From assembly GCA_903935585.1 (NCBI GenBank), contig CAIZSE010000114.1, forward strand, positions 1-64,000: a DNA stretch of 64,000 nucleotides, in the 5' to 3' direction. Below are positions 9,259 to 19,478 of the stretch, one piece after another (positions within the stretch are counted from its first letter, which is position 1; each line of letters opens with the position of its first letter). Position numbers and translations under genes: made by a program. The notes beneath the pieces were generated by a model. The model worked only from the letters and a program-made list of their open reading frames with translations. It did no database searches and was not told the origin of the DNA. This DNA comes from an uncultured Burkholderiales bacterium (GTDB lineage: Bacteria > Pseudomonadota > Gammaproteobacteria > Burkholderiales > Burkholderiaceae_C).

Positions 9259-10554
9259 TTAATCGTATACCTCGGCCTCAGGGTCGGTGGCTTCCAGCTC
9301 ATAACTGGCGGCCAGCATGGCCAAACGACCAATTACCCCGTACATGTAAAAGCGGTTGGGCACACTGGCACCCGGTTTGACGCCTGGCTGAGGCAAATGG
9401 GGGGTGTCCGCAAAGGCCAAGGGCACAAAACTGGCCCCTGGCGCGTTCAGGTTCTCATCCACACCACGCTCTGCATGGACACGGTAAAAGCCGCCCACCA
9501 CATACCGGTCCATCATGTAGACCACGGGTTCAGCCACGGCATCGTTGATGCGCTCGTTGGTCAGAACGCCCTCCTGGATGATCACATCGTTCACGGTCTG
9601 ACCGTCCTTGATGACGTTCATCTTGTTGCGGGTCTTGCGGTTCAGGGCGTCCAGGTCGGACACATCGCGCACCGTCATGATGCCCATGCCGTAGGTGCCG
9701 TTGTCGGCCTTGACGACGACAAATGGCTTTTCGTTGATGCCGTATTCCTTGTATTTGCGCTTGATCTTGGTCAACAACGCATCCACATTGCTGCGCAAGC
9801 ACTCCATGCCGGTCCCTTCGGCAAAGTTCACATCACCGCATTGGCTGAACATCGGGTTGATCAGCCAGGGGTCAATGCCCAGAAGCTTGCCAAAACGCTT
9901 GGCAACTTCTTCGTAACTTTGAAAGTGTTTGGTCTTGCGCCGCACGCTCCAGCCCGCATGCAGCGGGGGCAGCAGGAATTGCTCATGCAATTCTTCCAAA
10001 ATACCGGGGGCTCCAGCCGACAGGTCGTTGTTGAGCAAGATGGTGCAAGGGTCGAAGTCTTTCAGGCCGACACGGTGTTTGCTGCGCACCACGGGCTCCA
10101 GGGTGATGCTTTCGCCATTGGGCAACTCAATGGTGGTGACGTCCTTGATCTCCGGGTTGATCGAGCCCAAGCGCACATTCAATCCCGCCATGTGAAAAAT
10201 GCGCTGCAACTGCAGCACGTTGGCCAAGTAGAAGGTGTTGCGGGTGTGGTTTTCGGGAATGATCAGCAGGTTTTTGGCCTCAGGACAGATCTTCTCGATG
10301 GCCGCCTGCGCCGCCTGCACCGCCAGCGGTAACATTTCCGGTGTCAGGTTGTTCCAACCTCCGGGGTACAGGTTGGTGTCCACAGGGGCCAGCTTGAAGC
10401 CGGCGTTGCGGATATCGACCGATGTGTAGAAAGGGGGCGTGTGCTCCATCCACTCCAGGCGGAACCAGCGCTCGATCGCGGGCATGGAGTCGAGGATGCG
10501 CTGCTCCAGCTCATTGATGGGGCCGGTCAGGGCAGTGACAAGATGGGGAACCAT
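9259..10554 (-). CDS. gshA: Glutamate-cysteine ligase, betaproteobacterial type
   Basis: This is the first enzyme of glutathione synthesis (ATP-dependent gamma-glutamylcysteine formation). The 431-residue protein belongs to the class first recognised in Acidithiobacillus and typical of betaproteobacteria, not to the E. coli GshA class. Segments supporting this are TILLNNDLSAGAPGILEEL, FLLPPLHAGWSVRRKTKHF and PFVVVKADNGTYGMGIMTVR. It heads toward kup in the same direction, downstream of proA. Its presence fits the two glutathione S-transferases and the glutaredoxin-like gene elsewhere in the window. Confidence 0.92.
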   Translation of the reverse strand: MVPHLVTALTGPINELEQRILDSMPAIERWFRLEWMEHTPPFYTSVDIRNAGFKLAPVDTNLYPGGWNNLTPEMLPLAVQAAQAAIEKICPEAKNLLIIPENHTRNTFYLANVLQLQRIFHMAGLNVRLGSINPEIKDVTTIELPNGESITLEPVVRSKHRVGLKDFDPCTILLNNDLSAGAPGILEELHEQFLLPPLHAGWSVRRKTKHFQSYEEVAKRFGKLLGIDPWLINPMFSQCGDVNFAEGTGMECLRSNVDALLTKIKRKYKEYGINEKPFVVVKADNGTYGMGIMTVRDVSDLDALNRKTRNKMNVIKDGQTVNDVIIQEGVLTNERINDAVAEPVVYMMDRYVVGGFYRVHAERGVDENLNAPGASFVPLAFADTPHLPQPGVKPGASVPNRFYMYGVIGRLAMLAASYELEATDPEAEVYD

Positions 10555-10679
10555 GGGCGACCTTTAAGGGGCTGAAGGGGCAATAACGAAGAAATCATAT
10601 GGGGCCTGTCTGCGCCTTTGCAAGCACAGACCGGACAATAGCGAAGGGCATGTGGGCTGCGCCTCAAAAGGCAAGGCGG

Positions 10680-11960
10680 TCAACTGCGCACTTCGCCTTC
10701 GCCCAGCACCACGTATTTGAGGGAAGTCAGCCCCTCAATGCCCACTGGGCCACGGGCGTGGAATTTGTCGGTCGAAATGCCGATTTCGGCACCCAGTCCG
10801 TATTCAAAACCATCGGCAAATCGGGTGCTCGCGTTCACCATCACACTGGACGAGTCCACCTCGCGCAAGAAACGCTGGGCATGCATGTGGTCACGGGTCA
10901 GGATGGCTTCGGTGTGGTGGCTGCCGTAGTGGTTGATGTGGCCAATCGCCTCATCCAATCCCTCAACCACCTTGATGCTGATGATCGGGGCCAGGTATTC
11001 CTCGAACCAGTCCTGGTCGGTGGCGTCTTTCAGGTTGGCCCCTGTGACTTGGCTCAGGATGGCCTTGGCTTTGGGGCAACAACGCATCTCCACACCCTTG
11101 GCCGCGTAAATGGCGCCGATTTTGGGCAGGAATTCGGCCGCCACACCGCGCGCGACCAGCAGACTTTCGCTGGCATTGCAGGGGCTGTATTTTTGGGTTT
11201 TGGCGTTGTCCGCCACCTTCACGGCCATGTCGATGTCACAGGGATCGTCCACATAGGTGTGGCAATTGCCGTCCAGGTGCTTGATGACGGGCACCTTGGC
11301 CTCGGCGCTGATGCGCTCGATCAGGCCCTTGCCGCCACGCGGAATGACCACGTCCACATATTGCGGCATGGTGATGAGCTGCCCCACTGCGGCTCGGTCG
11401 GTGGTCTGCACCAATTGCACAGCCTCGGTGGGCAAGCCGCTGTCGGCCAGCGCCCGCTGAACCAGCTGCGCCAAAGCCTTGTTCGACTCAATGGCTTCAG
11501 AGCCACCGCGCAAGATACAGGCATTGCCGCTCTTGATCGACAGGCTGGCTGCCTCAATGGTCACATTGGGACGGCTCTCGAAAATCATGCCGAACACGCC
11601 GATGGGCACACGCATCTGACCAACCCGGATGCCGCTGGGCACTTGCTTCATGCCCGTGATCTCGCCAATCACATCGGGCATGGCGGCCAATTGCTCGCAG
11701 CCCTGGGCGCAGGTCTCCAGCACCTGGGGGGTGAGTTTCAGACGGTCCACCATGGGTTCGGCCAGGCCGGCGGCGCGGGCACGCTCCAGGTCTTTCGCGT
11801 TGTCCAGCTGCAAAGCGTCGGTGTTCTCACGCAACAAAGCCGCCAGATAGCGCAACGCCTTGTTTTTGGTGGCGGCCGAGGCCTTGGCCATCAGGGCGGA
11901 GGCTTTTTTGGCCTGCTGCCCAAGGGCCAGGACATGTTCGACAGTGTTCAATTCAGTCAT
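10680..11960 (-). CDS. proA: Gamma-glutamyl phosphate reductase
   Basis: Second step of proline synthesis: NADPH-dependent reduction of glutamyl-5-phosphate to the semialdehyde, in the cytosol. The 426-residue protein shows the aldehyde-dehydrogenase fold with [20 protein letters not shown], the long conserved stretch from [10 protein letters not shown] to [11 protein letters not shown], and the catalytic Cys in [12 protein letters not shown]. It ends with [20 protein letters not shown]. It lies 30 bases downstream of holA. proB is not in this window. Confidence 0.96.
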   Translation of the reverse strand: MTELNTVEHVLALGQQAKKASALMAKASAATKNKALRYLAALLRENTDALQLDNAKDLERARAAGLAEPMVDRLKLTPQVLETCAQGCEQLAAMPDVIGEITGMKQVPSGIRVGQMRVPIGVFGMIFESRPNVTIEAASLSIKSGNACILRGGSEAIESNKALAQLVQRALADSGLPTEAVQLVQTTDRAAVGQLITMPQYVDVVIPRGGKGLIERISAEAKVPVIKHLDGNCHTYVDDPCDIDMAVKVADNAKTQKYSPCNASESLLVARGVAAEFLPKIGAIYAAKGVEMRCCPKAKAILSQVTGANLKDATDQDWFEEYLAPIISIKVVEGLDEAIGHINHYGSHHTEAILTRDHMHAQRFLREVDSSSVMVNASTRFADGFEYGLGAEIGISTDKFHARGPVGIEGLTSLKYVVLGEGEVRS

Positions 11961-11990
11961 GCATGCATTTTCGCAGATGCGAGATACCCA

Positions 11991-13043
11991 TCAGCGCACG
12001 ATGCAAAACCGCGAAAACCGCACAGCCAAACGCTGCAAGGCCTGCCAGCCATCCGTGGGCCAGTCAGGCACTTTGAGGCCTTTGACGATGCCGTCCACCT
12101 GGTGCGCCGCTTGCAGCAAGCCATTCAGGCGGGCTTCGGTCATGCGGGGCAACACGCGCTCAAACAGGCGCTCTCGCGGCCCCCACACGCGCTGCTCACG
12201 CAGGGCCATGGGCATGGGTTTGCCGTTGGCGATTGCATCTTTCACGCGTTTCAGGGCACGGATGTCTTCGGCCAGCGTGTAATGCACCAGCACCGCGGCC
12301 TCGCCTTCGGCCTGCAGGCCGTCCAGCATGCGCTGCACACGGGCCACCTGGCCCGACAGCACAGCCTCAGACAGCTTGAACACGTCGTAACGGGCCACAT
12401 TGACCACGGCAGACTCGACTTGCGCCTGGCTGAGTTCACCAGGCGGGTGAAGCAAACCGAGCTTTTGAATCTCCTGGTGCGCAGCCAGCAGGTTGCCCTC
12501 GACACGGTCGGCAAAAAACTGCAAGGTGCGCTGGCCTTCTTCGCCCGCCACCACACGCTGGCCTTGCTGCTGCAGGCGCTGGGCGATCCACTGGGGCAAG
12601 GCATTCCTGTCCACCGGATCGACCTGGATCGACACGCCACCGTTTTCCAAGGCGCCAAACCAAGCCCCTTTGCGGGTGGCAGCGTCAAGACGCGGCAATA
12701 AAAACAAGGTCAGCGTGCTGTCGTTGCCTTGAGCAGACGCGGCCAATTGTTGAATGGCCGTGCTGCCCTCTTTGCCCGGCTTGCCGGAGGGCACACGCAC
12801 TTCCACAATTTGCCTGTCGGCAAACAGGCTGAGCGAACCGGCCGCGGCCTGGACTTCGCTCCAGTCAAAATGCGCACCCGACACCGTGTGCACGCTGCGT
12901 TCGGTATAGCCCTGAGCCCGAGCACTCGCCCGGATGCCATCGGCTGCCTCCTGGATCAACAAAGGCTCATCGCCATGCAAAACATACAGGCTGCGCAAGC
13001 CCTTTTGGAGGTGTCCCGGCAACTGAGAAAGGGCTAATTGCAT
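11991..13043 (-). CDS. holA: DNA polymerase III subunit delta
   Basis: This is the delta subunit of the clamp loader, which opens the beta sliding clamp. The protein has 350 residues with the family's N-terminal LYVLHGDEPLLIQEAADGIR and a weakly conserved AAA+-like fold followed by the C-terminal collar domain. It follows lptE by 20 bases in the widespread leuS-lptE-holA order, which strengthens the assignment. Confidence 0.92.
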   Translation of the reverse strand: MQLALSQLPGHLQKGLRSLYVLHGDEPLLIQEAADGIRASARAQGYTERSVHTVSGAHFDWSEVQAAAGSLSLFADRQIVEVRVPSGKPGKEGSTAIQQLAASAQGNDSTLTLFLLPRLDAATRKGAWFGALENGGVSIQVDPVDRNALPQWIAQRLQQQGQRVVAGEEGQRTLQFFADRVEGNLLAAHQEIQKLGLLHPPGELSQAQVESAVVNVARYDVFKLSEAVLSGQVARVQRMLDGLQAEGEAAVLVHYTLAEDIRALKRVKDAIANGKPMPMALREQRVWGPRERLFERVLPRMTEARLNGLLQAAHQVDGIVKGLKVPDWPTDGWQALQRLAVRFSRFCIVR

Positions 13044-13063
13044 GAGCGCTCAAGAAACAAGCA

Positions 13064-13669
13064 TCAAGGCTTGGCTGCCGGTTTAGGCAAGGCGTCGGGC
13101 GCTGCAGGCTGCAGCGCTGCAGCAGGCGCAGTTGTCTGCGCAGACGGGGCCACGCTGAGCGGCTTGACCGCAGACAAGCGTCGCATGATCTGCTGCACGA
13201 TGTCGGTCTGCATGTCGCGGTACAAAATAGCTTGTTCGATTTCCTTGGACAGCGCCGCGGTCTCCGTGAAGCTCAAATCGCGCTGTTGAAACAACTCTAC
13301 CGGCTCGATCAACTCCAGGCCTTGCGGGGTGCGCAGACGAAACCGCACACGCAGGCGCAATTGCAACTCCCGCACCTGACCTGTCGCGCTCACGCTCACC
13401 GCTACCCGTTGGCGATCTTCGCTGAGGATGTCGAGGATCGCATCGGCCTTGAGCATCAACTTCGCCTCGGTCCACAGGTCAATGCGGCCCGTGCCCAGTA
13501 AATTGCGCCGCAGCTCCACGCCCAAAGGCGACGTGGTGGAGAAATTGGCGTAAAGGGTTTTGAAGGCGAAGTCATTGGTTTGTCGCAGCTGAAACCCGCA
13601 ACCCGCAAGCCAGGTGGGCAACGCGCCCACACCCAGCGAGGTCAAAAAAAGTCGGCGTGAGGGTTCCAT
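13064..13669 (-). CDS. lptE: LPS-assembly lipoprotein LptE
   Basis: LptE is the outer-membrane lipoprotein that plugs the LptD barrel during lipopolysaccharide export. The predicted 201-residue protein begins MEPSRRLFLTSLGVGALPTWLAGCGFQLR, a signal peptide with lipobox LAGC. The mature part carries the LptE-like YANFSTTSPLGVELRRNL and a C-terminal tail rich in Ala and Pro. The ORF-track start (13843) runs back into leuS; the ATG at 13669 places the start 13 bases after the leuS stop. An Arg pair precedes the hydrophobic core, so a Tat-like leader was considered, but the family uses Sec. Confidence 0.9.
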   Translation of the reverse strand: MEPSRRLFLTSLGVGALPTWLAGCGFQLRQTNDFAFKTLYANFSTTSPLGVELRRNLLGTGRIDLWTEAKLMLKADAILDILSEDRQRVAVSVSATGQVRELQLRLRVRFRLRTPQGLELIEPVELFQQRDLSFTETAALSKEIEQAILYRDMQTDIVQQIMRRLSAVKPLSVAPSAQTTAPAAALQPAAPDALPKPAAKP

Positions 13670-13682
13670 GGGGGCGGCGCTC

Positions 13683-16379
13683 TCAAACGACCACGTTGAC
13701 CAAACGGCCGGGCACCACGATGACCTTCTTGGGCGAAGCCCCTGCGGCCTGCTTGATAAAAGCTTCACTGGCCAAGGCCATCTGCTCGATCTGCGCTTTG
13801 TCGGCCGTGGCTGGCACCAGGATGGCGCCACGCAATTTGCCATTGATCTGCAGCATCAGTTCGATCTGGTCACGCGCCAGCGCAGACTCGTCCACTTCAG
13901 GCCAGGGTGCATCGAGCAACTCGCCCACGGCCTTGGCAAATCCGAGTTCTTTCCATACTTCGTCGGTGATGTGCGGGCAAGCGGGGTAGAGCATGCGCAT
14001 CAACAACGAAACGCCTTCACACAAGGCAGCGGTGTCGCCATCGCTGAAGTGGCCGTCAGCCGGTTTGAAATCCTCCAGGGCATTGAGCAGCTTCATGCAA
14101 CCCGACACCACGGTGTTGTATTGCATGCGCTCGTAGTCGTAGCCCACTTGCTTGAGCACCAGGTGCACCTCGCGGCGCAAGGCCTTGGCAGCGTCACTCA
14201 GGCTGGCCTGGCTCAGGTCTTTGGCAGTGGCCGAGCGCAGCAGTTCGTGGTGCTTGAAGGCAAAGTTCCAGACCCGGCGCAAGAAGCGGTAGCTGCCTTC
14301 CACGGCCGAGTCGTTCCACTCCAGCGTCACCTCGGGGGGCGCGGTGAACATGGTGTAAAGGCGGGCGGTATCGGCGCCGTATTTTTCGATCAGGTCTTGC
14401 GGATCAACGCCATTGTTCTTGGACTTGGACATGGTGCCCACGCCCTCGTAGTCGATGGCGCTGCCCACGGGCAACTTGCCGTCGCTGCTGTCTGCTTCGT
14501 TTTTGAGTTTGGCGCCGATGATCTTGCCGGTGTCGTCGAGCACATGCTCGACATCGTGCGGCCAGAAATAATCCTTGCCCCCCTTGGCGGTGCGACGGGA
14601 GTAAATGTGGTTGAGCACCATGCCCTGTGTGAGCAGTTTGCTGAAAGGCTCATCGACCTTGACCAGACCCAGATCGCGCATGACCTTGGTCCAGAAGCGG
14701 GCGTACAACAGGTGCAGGATGGCGTGCTCGATGCCGCCGATGTACTGGTCCATCGGCATCCAGTAATCGGCCCCTTCTGCGACCATGGCCTCTTGGTTCT
14801 TGGGGTCGCAATAACGCATGTAATACCAGGACGAGTCCACAAAGGTGTCCATGGTGTCGGTCTCGCGGCGGGCAGGTTGGCCGCACACCGGGCAAGTAAC
14901 GCCCGCATGGAAGCCTTCGTGCTTGATCAGCGGATTGCCCGAGCCATCGGGGATGCAGTCTTGCGGCAAGACCACCGGCAGGTCTTTTTCGGGTACGGGC
15001 ACGGCGCCATGTTCAGCGCAATGGATGATCGGAATCGGCGTGCCCCAATAGCGTTGACGGCTCACACCCCAATCGCGCAAACGCCAGGTGGTCTTTTTCT
15101 CGCCAAGTCCTTTGGCAGCCAGCAGTTCGGCGACTTTGCTGCCCGCTGCTTTTTGGTTCAGGCCATCCAGTTCGCCGGAGTTGACGTTCACGCAGTTTTG
15201 CTTGTCGCCATACCACTCTTGCCACACGGTGGCATCAAACGTCTGCCCCTTGACGGACACCACCTGCCGGATCGGCAGCGCGTATTTCAAGGCGAACGCA
15301 AAGTCGCGCTCATCGTGCGCCGGCACGCCCATCACGGCACCATCGCCGTAACTCATGAGCACATAGTTGCCCACCCACACCTCGATCTGCGCGCCCGTGA
15401 GCGGGTGCGTGACAAACAGGCCCGTGGCCATGCCTTTTTTCTCTTGCGTGGCCAATTCGGCCTCGGTAGTACCGCCCGATTGGCACTCTTCAAGGAAGGC
15501 CGCCAGCGCAGGGTTGCTGGCGGCGGCGTGCGCGCTGAGCGGGTGCTCTGCAGCCACCGCGCAAAACGTCACGCCCATGATGGTGTCTGCGCGGGTGGTA
15601 AAGACATACATCTTGCCGTCACCGATCAATGCGCCATCTGCGCCCTGGATCGAATGCGCAAACGCAAAGCGCACACCTTCGGACTTGCCGATCCAGTTTT
15701 CCTGCATCAGGCGCACTTTGTCAGGCCAGCCGTTCAGCGTGGCCTTGTCGTTGCCGATCTGCACATGGTCGAGCAGCTCTTGCGCGTATGCGGTGATGTT
15801 CAGGTAGTAACCAGGGATCTCGCGCTTTTCAACCGGTGCGCCCGTGCGCCAGCCTTTGCCGTCAATCACCTGTTCGTTGGCCAGCACGGTCTGGTCCACC
15901 GGGTCCCAGTTCACGACCTGGGTCTTGCGGTAAGCGGTGCCCTTTTCGAGCATCTTGAGGAACAACCACTGGTTCCACTTGTAATACGTCGGGTCGCAGG
16001 TGGCGACTTCACGCGACCAGTCGATGGCCAAACCCATCGCCTGCATCTGCTTTTTCATGTACGCGATGTTTTCGTAAGTCCACTTCGCAGGCGGGACGCC
16101 GTTTTTCAGGGCAGCGTTTTCTGCAGGCAGGCCAAAAGCATCCCAGCCCATGGGCATCAGGACATTGAAGCCCTTCATGCGCAGGCTGCGGGTCAGCATG
16201 TCGTTGATGGTGTAGTTGCGCACGTGGCCCATGTGCAGCTTGCCGCTGGGGTAGGGCAACATGGAGCAGGCGTAGAACTTCTTTTTGTTGGCGTCTTCGG
16301 TCACGCGGTAGGCATCGCGGCCCGTCCAGCGTGCCTGCGCTGCGGGTTCGACTTCGAGGTGGTTGTACTTGTCTTGCAT
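13683..16379 (-). CDS. leuS: Leucine-tRNA ligase
   Basis: This class I aminoacyl-tRNA synthetase of 898 residues charges tRNA-Leu. The HIGH-type motif is [16 protein letters not shown] (HMGH at residues 49-52) and the KMSKS-type motif is [10 protein letters not shown] near residue 650. The editing (CP1) domain lies between them, and the zinc-type segment [20 protein letters not shown] is present. It is the first gene of the leuS-lptE-holA run and is preceded by exbD at a 58-base gap. The very long antisense ORF on the plus strand is a shadow. Confidence 0.98.
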   Translation of the reverse strand: MQDKYNHLEVEPAAQARWTGRDAYRVTEDANKKKFYACSMLPYPSGKLHMGHVRNYTINDMLTRSLRMKGFNVLMPMGWDAFGLPAENAALKNGVPPAKWTYENIAYMKKQMQAMGLAIDWSREVATCDPTYYKWNQWLFLKMLEKGTAYRKTQVVNWDPVDQTVLANEQVIDGKGWRTGAPVEKREIPGYYLNITAYAQELLDHVQIGNDKATLNGWPDKVRLMQENWIGKSEGVRFAFAHSIQGADGALIGDGKMYVFTTRADTIMGVTFCAVAAEHPLSAHAAASNPALAAFLEECQSGGTTEAELATQEKKGMATGLFVTHPLTGAQIEVWVGNYVLMSYGDGAVMGVPAHDERDFAFALKYALPIRQVVSVKGQTFDATVWQEWYGDKQNCVNVNSGELDGLNQKAAGSKVAELLAAKGLGEKKTTWRLRDWGVSRQRYWGTPIPIIHCAEHGAVPVPEKDLPVVLPQDCIPDGSGNPLIKHEGFHAGVTCPVCGQPARRETDTMDTFVDSSWYYMRYCDPKNQEAMVAEGADYWMPMDQYIGGIEHAILHLLYARFWTKVMRDLGLVKVDEPFSKLLTQGMVLNHIYSRRTAKGGKDYFWPHDVEHVLDDTGKIIGAKLKNEADSSDGKLPVGSAIDYEGVGTMSKSKNNGVDPQDLIEKYGADTARLYTMFTAPPEVTLEWNDSAVEGSYRFLRRVWNFAFKHHELLRSATAKDLSQASLSDAAKALRREVHLVLKQVGYDYERMQYNTVVSGCMKLLNALEDFKPADGHFSDGDTAALCEGVSLLMRMLYPACPHITDEVWKELGFAKAVGELLDAPWPEVDESALARDQIELMLQINGKLRGAILVPATADKAQIEQMALASEAFIKQAAGASPKKVIVVPGRLVNVVV

Positions 16380-16437
16380 AGGGCTAAATTGTAGGGGTTA
16401 GGGTGGGGTGGCCCGCCCGCTGACACGCACGACAGCG

Positions 16438-16863
16438 TCAGGGCTTGCGAGCTTGGGTCTGCGCCACAAAACCGATGCGCGATAGCCCGGCTTTTTGGGC
16501 CAGCCCCATGGCCTCTACCACCCGGCCGTAGGGAACAGACTGGTCTGCACGCAATTCCAGTTCGGTGTTCGGGTTGCGCTGGGCTGCGGCAGACAAGCGC
16601 TGGCGCAGTGCCTCCGGAGAAATGGGCTGGTCGTTCAGGTACAAAGCGCCTTGGGCGTCCACCACCAAGGACACGGCCTGAGGGGCTGCACCGGCCTCTC
16701 CCCCTTCGCTTTGGGGCAAGTCCAGCCGTATCGCGCTGGTCATGAAAGGGGCTGTCAGGATGAAAATGACCAGCAGCACCAGCATCACGTCCACCATGGG
16801 GGTGACGTTGATCTCGCTCATGGGCGCATCCGGTTTCGAGGACTGCAGGCGACCAAAGGCCAT
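16438..16863 (-). CDS. exbD: ExbD/TolR family biopolymer transport protein
   Basis: It is the small periplasm-facing partner of a proton-driven ExbB/TolQ motor. The 141-residue protein has one N-terminal transmembrane helix, SEINVTPMVDVMLVLLVIFIL, carrying the proton-relay Asp (residue 25), then a periplasmic domain with LRADQSVPYGRVVEAMGLAQ. It starts three bases after the ExbB-like gene ends. No tonB, tolA or tolB is adjacent, so energising TonB or Tol cannot be decided here; nearby fur is only weak support for iron uptake. Confidence 0.88.
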   Translation of the reverse strand: MAFGRLQSSKPDAPMSEINVTPMVDVMLVLLVIFILTAPFMTSAIRLDLPQSEGGEAGAAPQAVSLVVDAQGALYLNDQPISPEALRQRLSAAAQRNPNTELELRADQSVPYGRVVEAMGLAQKAGLSRIGFVAQTQARKP

Positions 16864-16866
16864 GGC

Positions 16867-17511
16867 TCAGTCCCGCGAATCGGCCAGGAGGCCACGCAGG
16901 TCATGGGCAAAGCCCTCGAGTTCGGCCTCGATCTGGTTCACTTTGCGACCCAGAATGTTGTAGCCCAGCACCGCCGGAATGGCCACCGCGAGGCCGGCAG
17001 CGGTCATGATCAGGGCCTCGCCCACGGGACCTGCCACCTTGTCGATGGTCAACTGTCCGGCTTCGGCCATGCCTGTCAATGCGTTGAAAATGCCCCAAAC
17101 CGTGCCCAAAAGACCCAAAAAAGGCGAGATGGAACCGGCTGTTGCCAACCAAACTTGCCCCCATTGCAAGCGCAGCACCACGCCCTGCAAGGCGTCGCGC
17201 AACACCCGGGTCAGTTGTTGGTGGCGGTCTCCGGCACAAGCCAGCGAGCCCCCCACCGGAAGCAAGGTGGCTTCGAGCAAAGGTGCCATGCAGGCATCGC
17301 GGTCAAACTGGGCCACGCGCTGCTGGGCTTCATGCAAAGCCGGTGCTTGCCAAAAAGCGGCGATGCTGCGACGCACATCCACACCGGCTCGGGCCAGTAA
17401 ACGCCATTTCCAGACCATCACCACCCAACTGCCAACCGACAGCACCAACAGGGCCAGCGCCAGCAGGCGGCTGACGATATCGCTGTGCAGCAAAAAATCG
17501 TTGAGGCTCAT
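16867..17511 (-). CDS. exbB: MotA/TolQ/ExbB family proton channel protein
   Basis: Inner-membrane proton channel subunit of 214 residues with three hydrophobic segments: an N-terminal helix LLALALLVLSVGSWVVMVW, then WLATAGSISPFLGLLGTVWGI and ALIMTAAGLAVAIPAVLGYNIL. The last two are the family's conserved pore helices. Co-translated with exbD and 22 bases downstream of dapB. ExbB versus TolQ cannot be separated with certainty from this sequence. Confidence 0.88.
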   Translation of the reverse strand: MSLNDFLLHSDIVSRLLALALLVLSVGSWVVMVWKWRLLARAGVDVRRSIAAFWQAPALHEAQQRVAQFDRDACMAPLLEATLLPVGGSLACAGDRHQQLTRVLRDALQGVVLRLQWGQVWLATAGSISPFLGLLGTVWGIFNALTGMAEAGQLTIDKVAGPVGEALIMTAAGLAVAIPAVLGYNILGRKVNQIEAELEGFAHDLRGLLADSRD

Positions 17512-17533
17512 GGAGGCGGTGGTCTGCGAAAAC

Positions 17534-18349
17534 TCAGCGCAAGCTCAACACGTCAAACATGTCAAACAGTCCGCGCTGCTGGGTGGCCAGATAGCGCGCA
17601 GCCCGCAGGCTGCCTTGCGCGTAAGTGGATCGGCTGGAGGATTTGTGGGTCACTTCAATGCGTTCGCCAATGCCGGCAAACAGCACGGTGTGGTCGCCCA
17701 CGATGTCACCGCCCCGGATGGTGGCAAAACCGATGCTTGACGGATCGCGCTCGCCGGTATGGCCGTAACGCTCGTACACCGCGCAGTCTTTCAGGTCTCG
17801 GCCCATGGCCTCTGCGATCACTTCGCCCATCTTGAGCGCGGTGCCCGATGGTGCATCCACCTTGTGGCGATGGTGGGCCTCAATGATCTCGATGTCGTAA
17901 CCGGTCGACATGGCTTGCGCAGCCATTTGCAGCAGCTTGAGGGTGACGTTGACGCCCACACTCATGTTGGGGGCCATCACGATGGCGATGTCCTTGGCAA
18001 TTTCAGTGATTTCCGCTTTTTGCGCATCGGTGAAACCGGTCGTGCCGATCACGGCCTTGACGCCCAGTTCACGGCACACCTTGAGGTGGGCCAGGGTGCC
18101 TTCGGGCCGCGTGAAATCGATCAGGCAAGCGGCATTTTTCAGGCCTGCATGCAGGTCCGACGTCACCAGAATTCCGCTGGCTTTGCCCAAAGGGGCTGCA
18201 GCATCGTGACCCTGCGCTGGGCTGGCAGCCATGTCCAAGGCACCGGCAAGGCGGCAATCGTGCGAGGCCATGATGGCCTCGATGAGCATGTGCCCCATGC
18301 GGCCAGAAGCCCCAGCAACGGTGATCGGCAAATCGGTCAATTGGGTCAT
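17534..18349 (-). CDS. dapB: 4-hydroxy-tetrahydrodipicolinate reductase
   Basis: This NAD(P)H-dependent reductase of the lysine/diaminopimelate pathway is about 271 residues. The N-terminal Rossmann motif [19 protein letters not shown], the substrate-binding [19 protein letters not shown] and the dimer-region [15 protein letters not shown] are all intact. The ORF track extends to 18406; the ATG at 18349 ([16 protein letters not shown]) fits homologues. It lies downstream of bamE and upstream of exbB, all in one direction. Confidence 0.96.
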   Translation of the reverse strand: MTQLTDLPITVAGASGRMGHMLIEAIMASHDCRLAGALDMAASPAQGHDAAAPLGKASGILVTSDLHAGLKNAACLIDFTRPEGTLAHLKVCRELGVKAVIGTTGFTDAQKAEITEIAKDIAIVMAPNMSVGVNVTLKLLQMAAQAMSTGYDIEIIEAHHRHKVDAPSGTALKMGEVIAEAMGRDLKDCAVYERYGHTGERDPSSIGFATIRGGDIVGDHTVLFAGIGERIEVTHKSSSRSTYAQGSLRAARYLATQQRGLFDMFDVLSLR

Positions 18350-18409
18350 GTGATTTCTAGAATGAAAAATGATCACGCCCTCGGGCATCCGGCCCGAGCT
18401 GGGCACCCA

Positions 18410-18949
18410 TTAACGGGGTGTTGGCTCCAAAGGGGGATAAGTGGCGGGGAGCGCTGCAGCGCGTCCGGCATCGCCTGGTGCCTTTTTCACCGGAAACTTG
18501 TTCAAGTCTTCTTCACTCGCCTGCAGGCTGGGAACGCTGGCAGCCTTGCGCTGAACAACCAGACGTTCGACAAACTCGGACTCGCTGGGCAATTCGCCGC
18601 CTTCTATTGAAGCGAGAACATCGCCCTTGAAGTAGACGGTGAGTTGAAAGCTTTGGGCTGGCACACCTTGGCGGCGGATGCTGAAGGCATAGTCCCAACG
18701 GTCAGTGTGAAACAGGCTGGTCACCAGGGGCGTGCCCAGAATGTCACGCACCTGAGCACGGGCCATGCCCAGACTGAGCGCCAGACGCTGCTCCTTGGAG
18801 ACAAAGTTGCCTTGCACCACCTCGGGCACGTAGGGCTTGAAGGTGTCACTGCCAAAGCTGCCCAAGCTGCCACAGCCGGCCAAACTGGCGCACACAAGGA
18901 GCATGGCCAGGCGGACGCCTGTCACAGGGAAAGTCAGGGTTGCTGTCAT
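18410..18949 (-). CDS. bamE: Outer membrane protein assembly factor BamE
   Basis: This small lipoprotein of the BAM complex inserts beta-barrel proteins in the outer membrane. A 179-residue precursor has a signal peptide ending in the lipobox SLAGCG, then VPEVVQGNFVSKEQRLALSLGMARAQVRDILGTPL and FHTDRWDYAFSIRRQG, the SmpA/OmlA core. A longer C-terminal tail, rich in Ala and Pro, is typical of Burkholderiales members. It is divergent from fur across 85 bases, an arrangement conserved in many beta- and gammaproteobacteria. Confidence 0.95.
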   Translation of the reverse strand: MTATLTFPVTGVRLAMLLVCASLAGCGSLGSFGSDTFKPYVPEVVQGNFVSKEQRLALSLGMARAQVRDILGTPLVTSLFHTDRWDYAFSIRRQGVPAQSFQLTVYFKGDVLASIEGGELPSESEFVERLVVQRKAASVPSLQASEEDLNKFPVKKAPGDAGRAAALPATYPPLEPTPR

Positions 18950-19034
18950 GGTTGAGGGCGGGCCGATATGATCAACTCATTGTAGCGGCAGCTTTATGCC
19001 CGGCCCGGTTTCGCACACCCAAACACCTTTGACC

Positions 19035-19463
19035 ATGACCCAAATCCACGAATTGAAAAGCAATGGGCTGAAAACCACGCTGCCCCGCTTGACCATTCTG
19101 GCGGTTTTCCAAAGCGGCGCCCAACGCCACATGACCGCCGAAGATGTGTTCCGTCAACTCCTGCTCGAGCACAAGGACATTGGCCTGGCCACGGTGTACC
19201 GGGTCCTGACCCAGTTTGAACAGGCCGGAATTTTGAGCCGCAACCACTTTGAAAGCGGCAAAGCGGTCTACGAACTCAATGAAGGACAGCACCATGACCA
19301 CATGGTTTGTCTGGACTGCGGTCGGGTCGAGGAGTTTTATGACCCGGAAATCGAGTCAAGACAGCAAGCTGTGGCCGAGGCCAAGGGGTTTGTGATCGCC
19401 GACCATGCTTTGAGTCTGTATGCCCATTGCACACAAAGCCCCTGCCCTCACCGCCCGCGTTGA
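19035..19463 (+). CDS. fur: Ferric uptake regulator Fur
   Basis: Iron-responsive repressor of 142 residues. The winged-helix N-terminal part contains LLLEHKDIGLATVYRVLTQFE; the metal-binding region is GQHHDHMVCLDCGRVEEF with His86, His87, His89 and Cys92/Cys95, and a C-terminal HCTQSPCPHR adds a second Cys pair. The track start (18996) is replaced by ATG 19035 (MTQIHELKSNGLK), which matches the family N-terminus. It is divergent from bamE. I saw no convincing 19-base Fur box in the shared upstream region. Confidence 0.97.
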   Translation: MTQIHELKSNGLKTTLPRLTILAVFQSGAQRHMTAEDVFRQLLLEHKDIGLATVYRVLTQFEQAGILSRNHFESGKAVYELNEGQHHDHMVCLDCGRVEEFYDPEIESRQQAVAEAKGFVIADHALSLYAHCTQSPCPHRPR

Positions 19464-19478
19464 GCCGACAAGAGGCGC

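Noticed and set aside
10599-12701. 700-codon plus-strand ORF
   Set aside because: Antisense to proA and holA, spanning the gap between two real genes; no domain or ribosome-binding site.
13614-16394. 926-codon plus-strand ORF
   Set aside because: It lies wholly antisense to leuS, whose protein has all synthetase motifs. The antisense translation is His/Gln/Val rich without any recognisable domain, a typical shadow in G+C-rich coding DNA.
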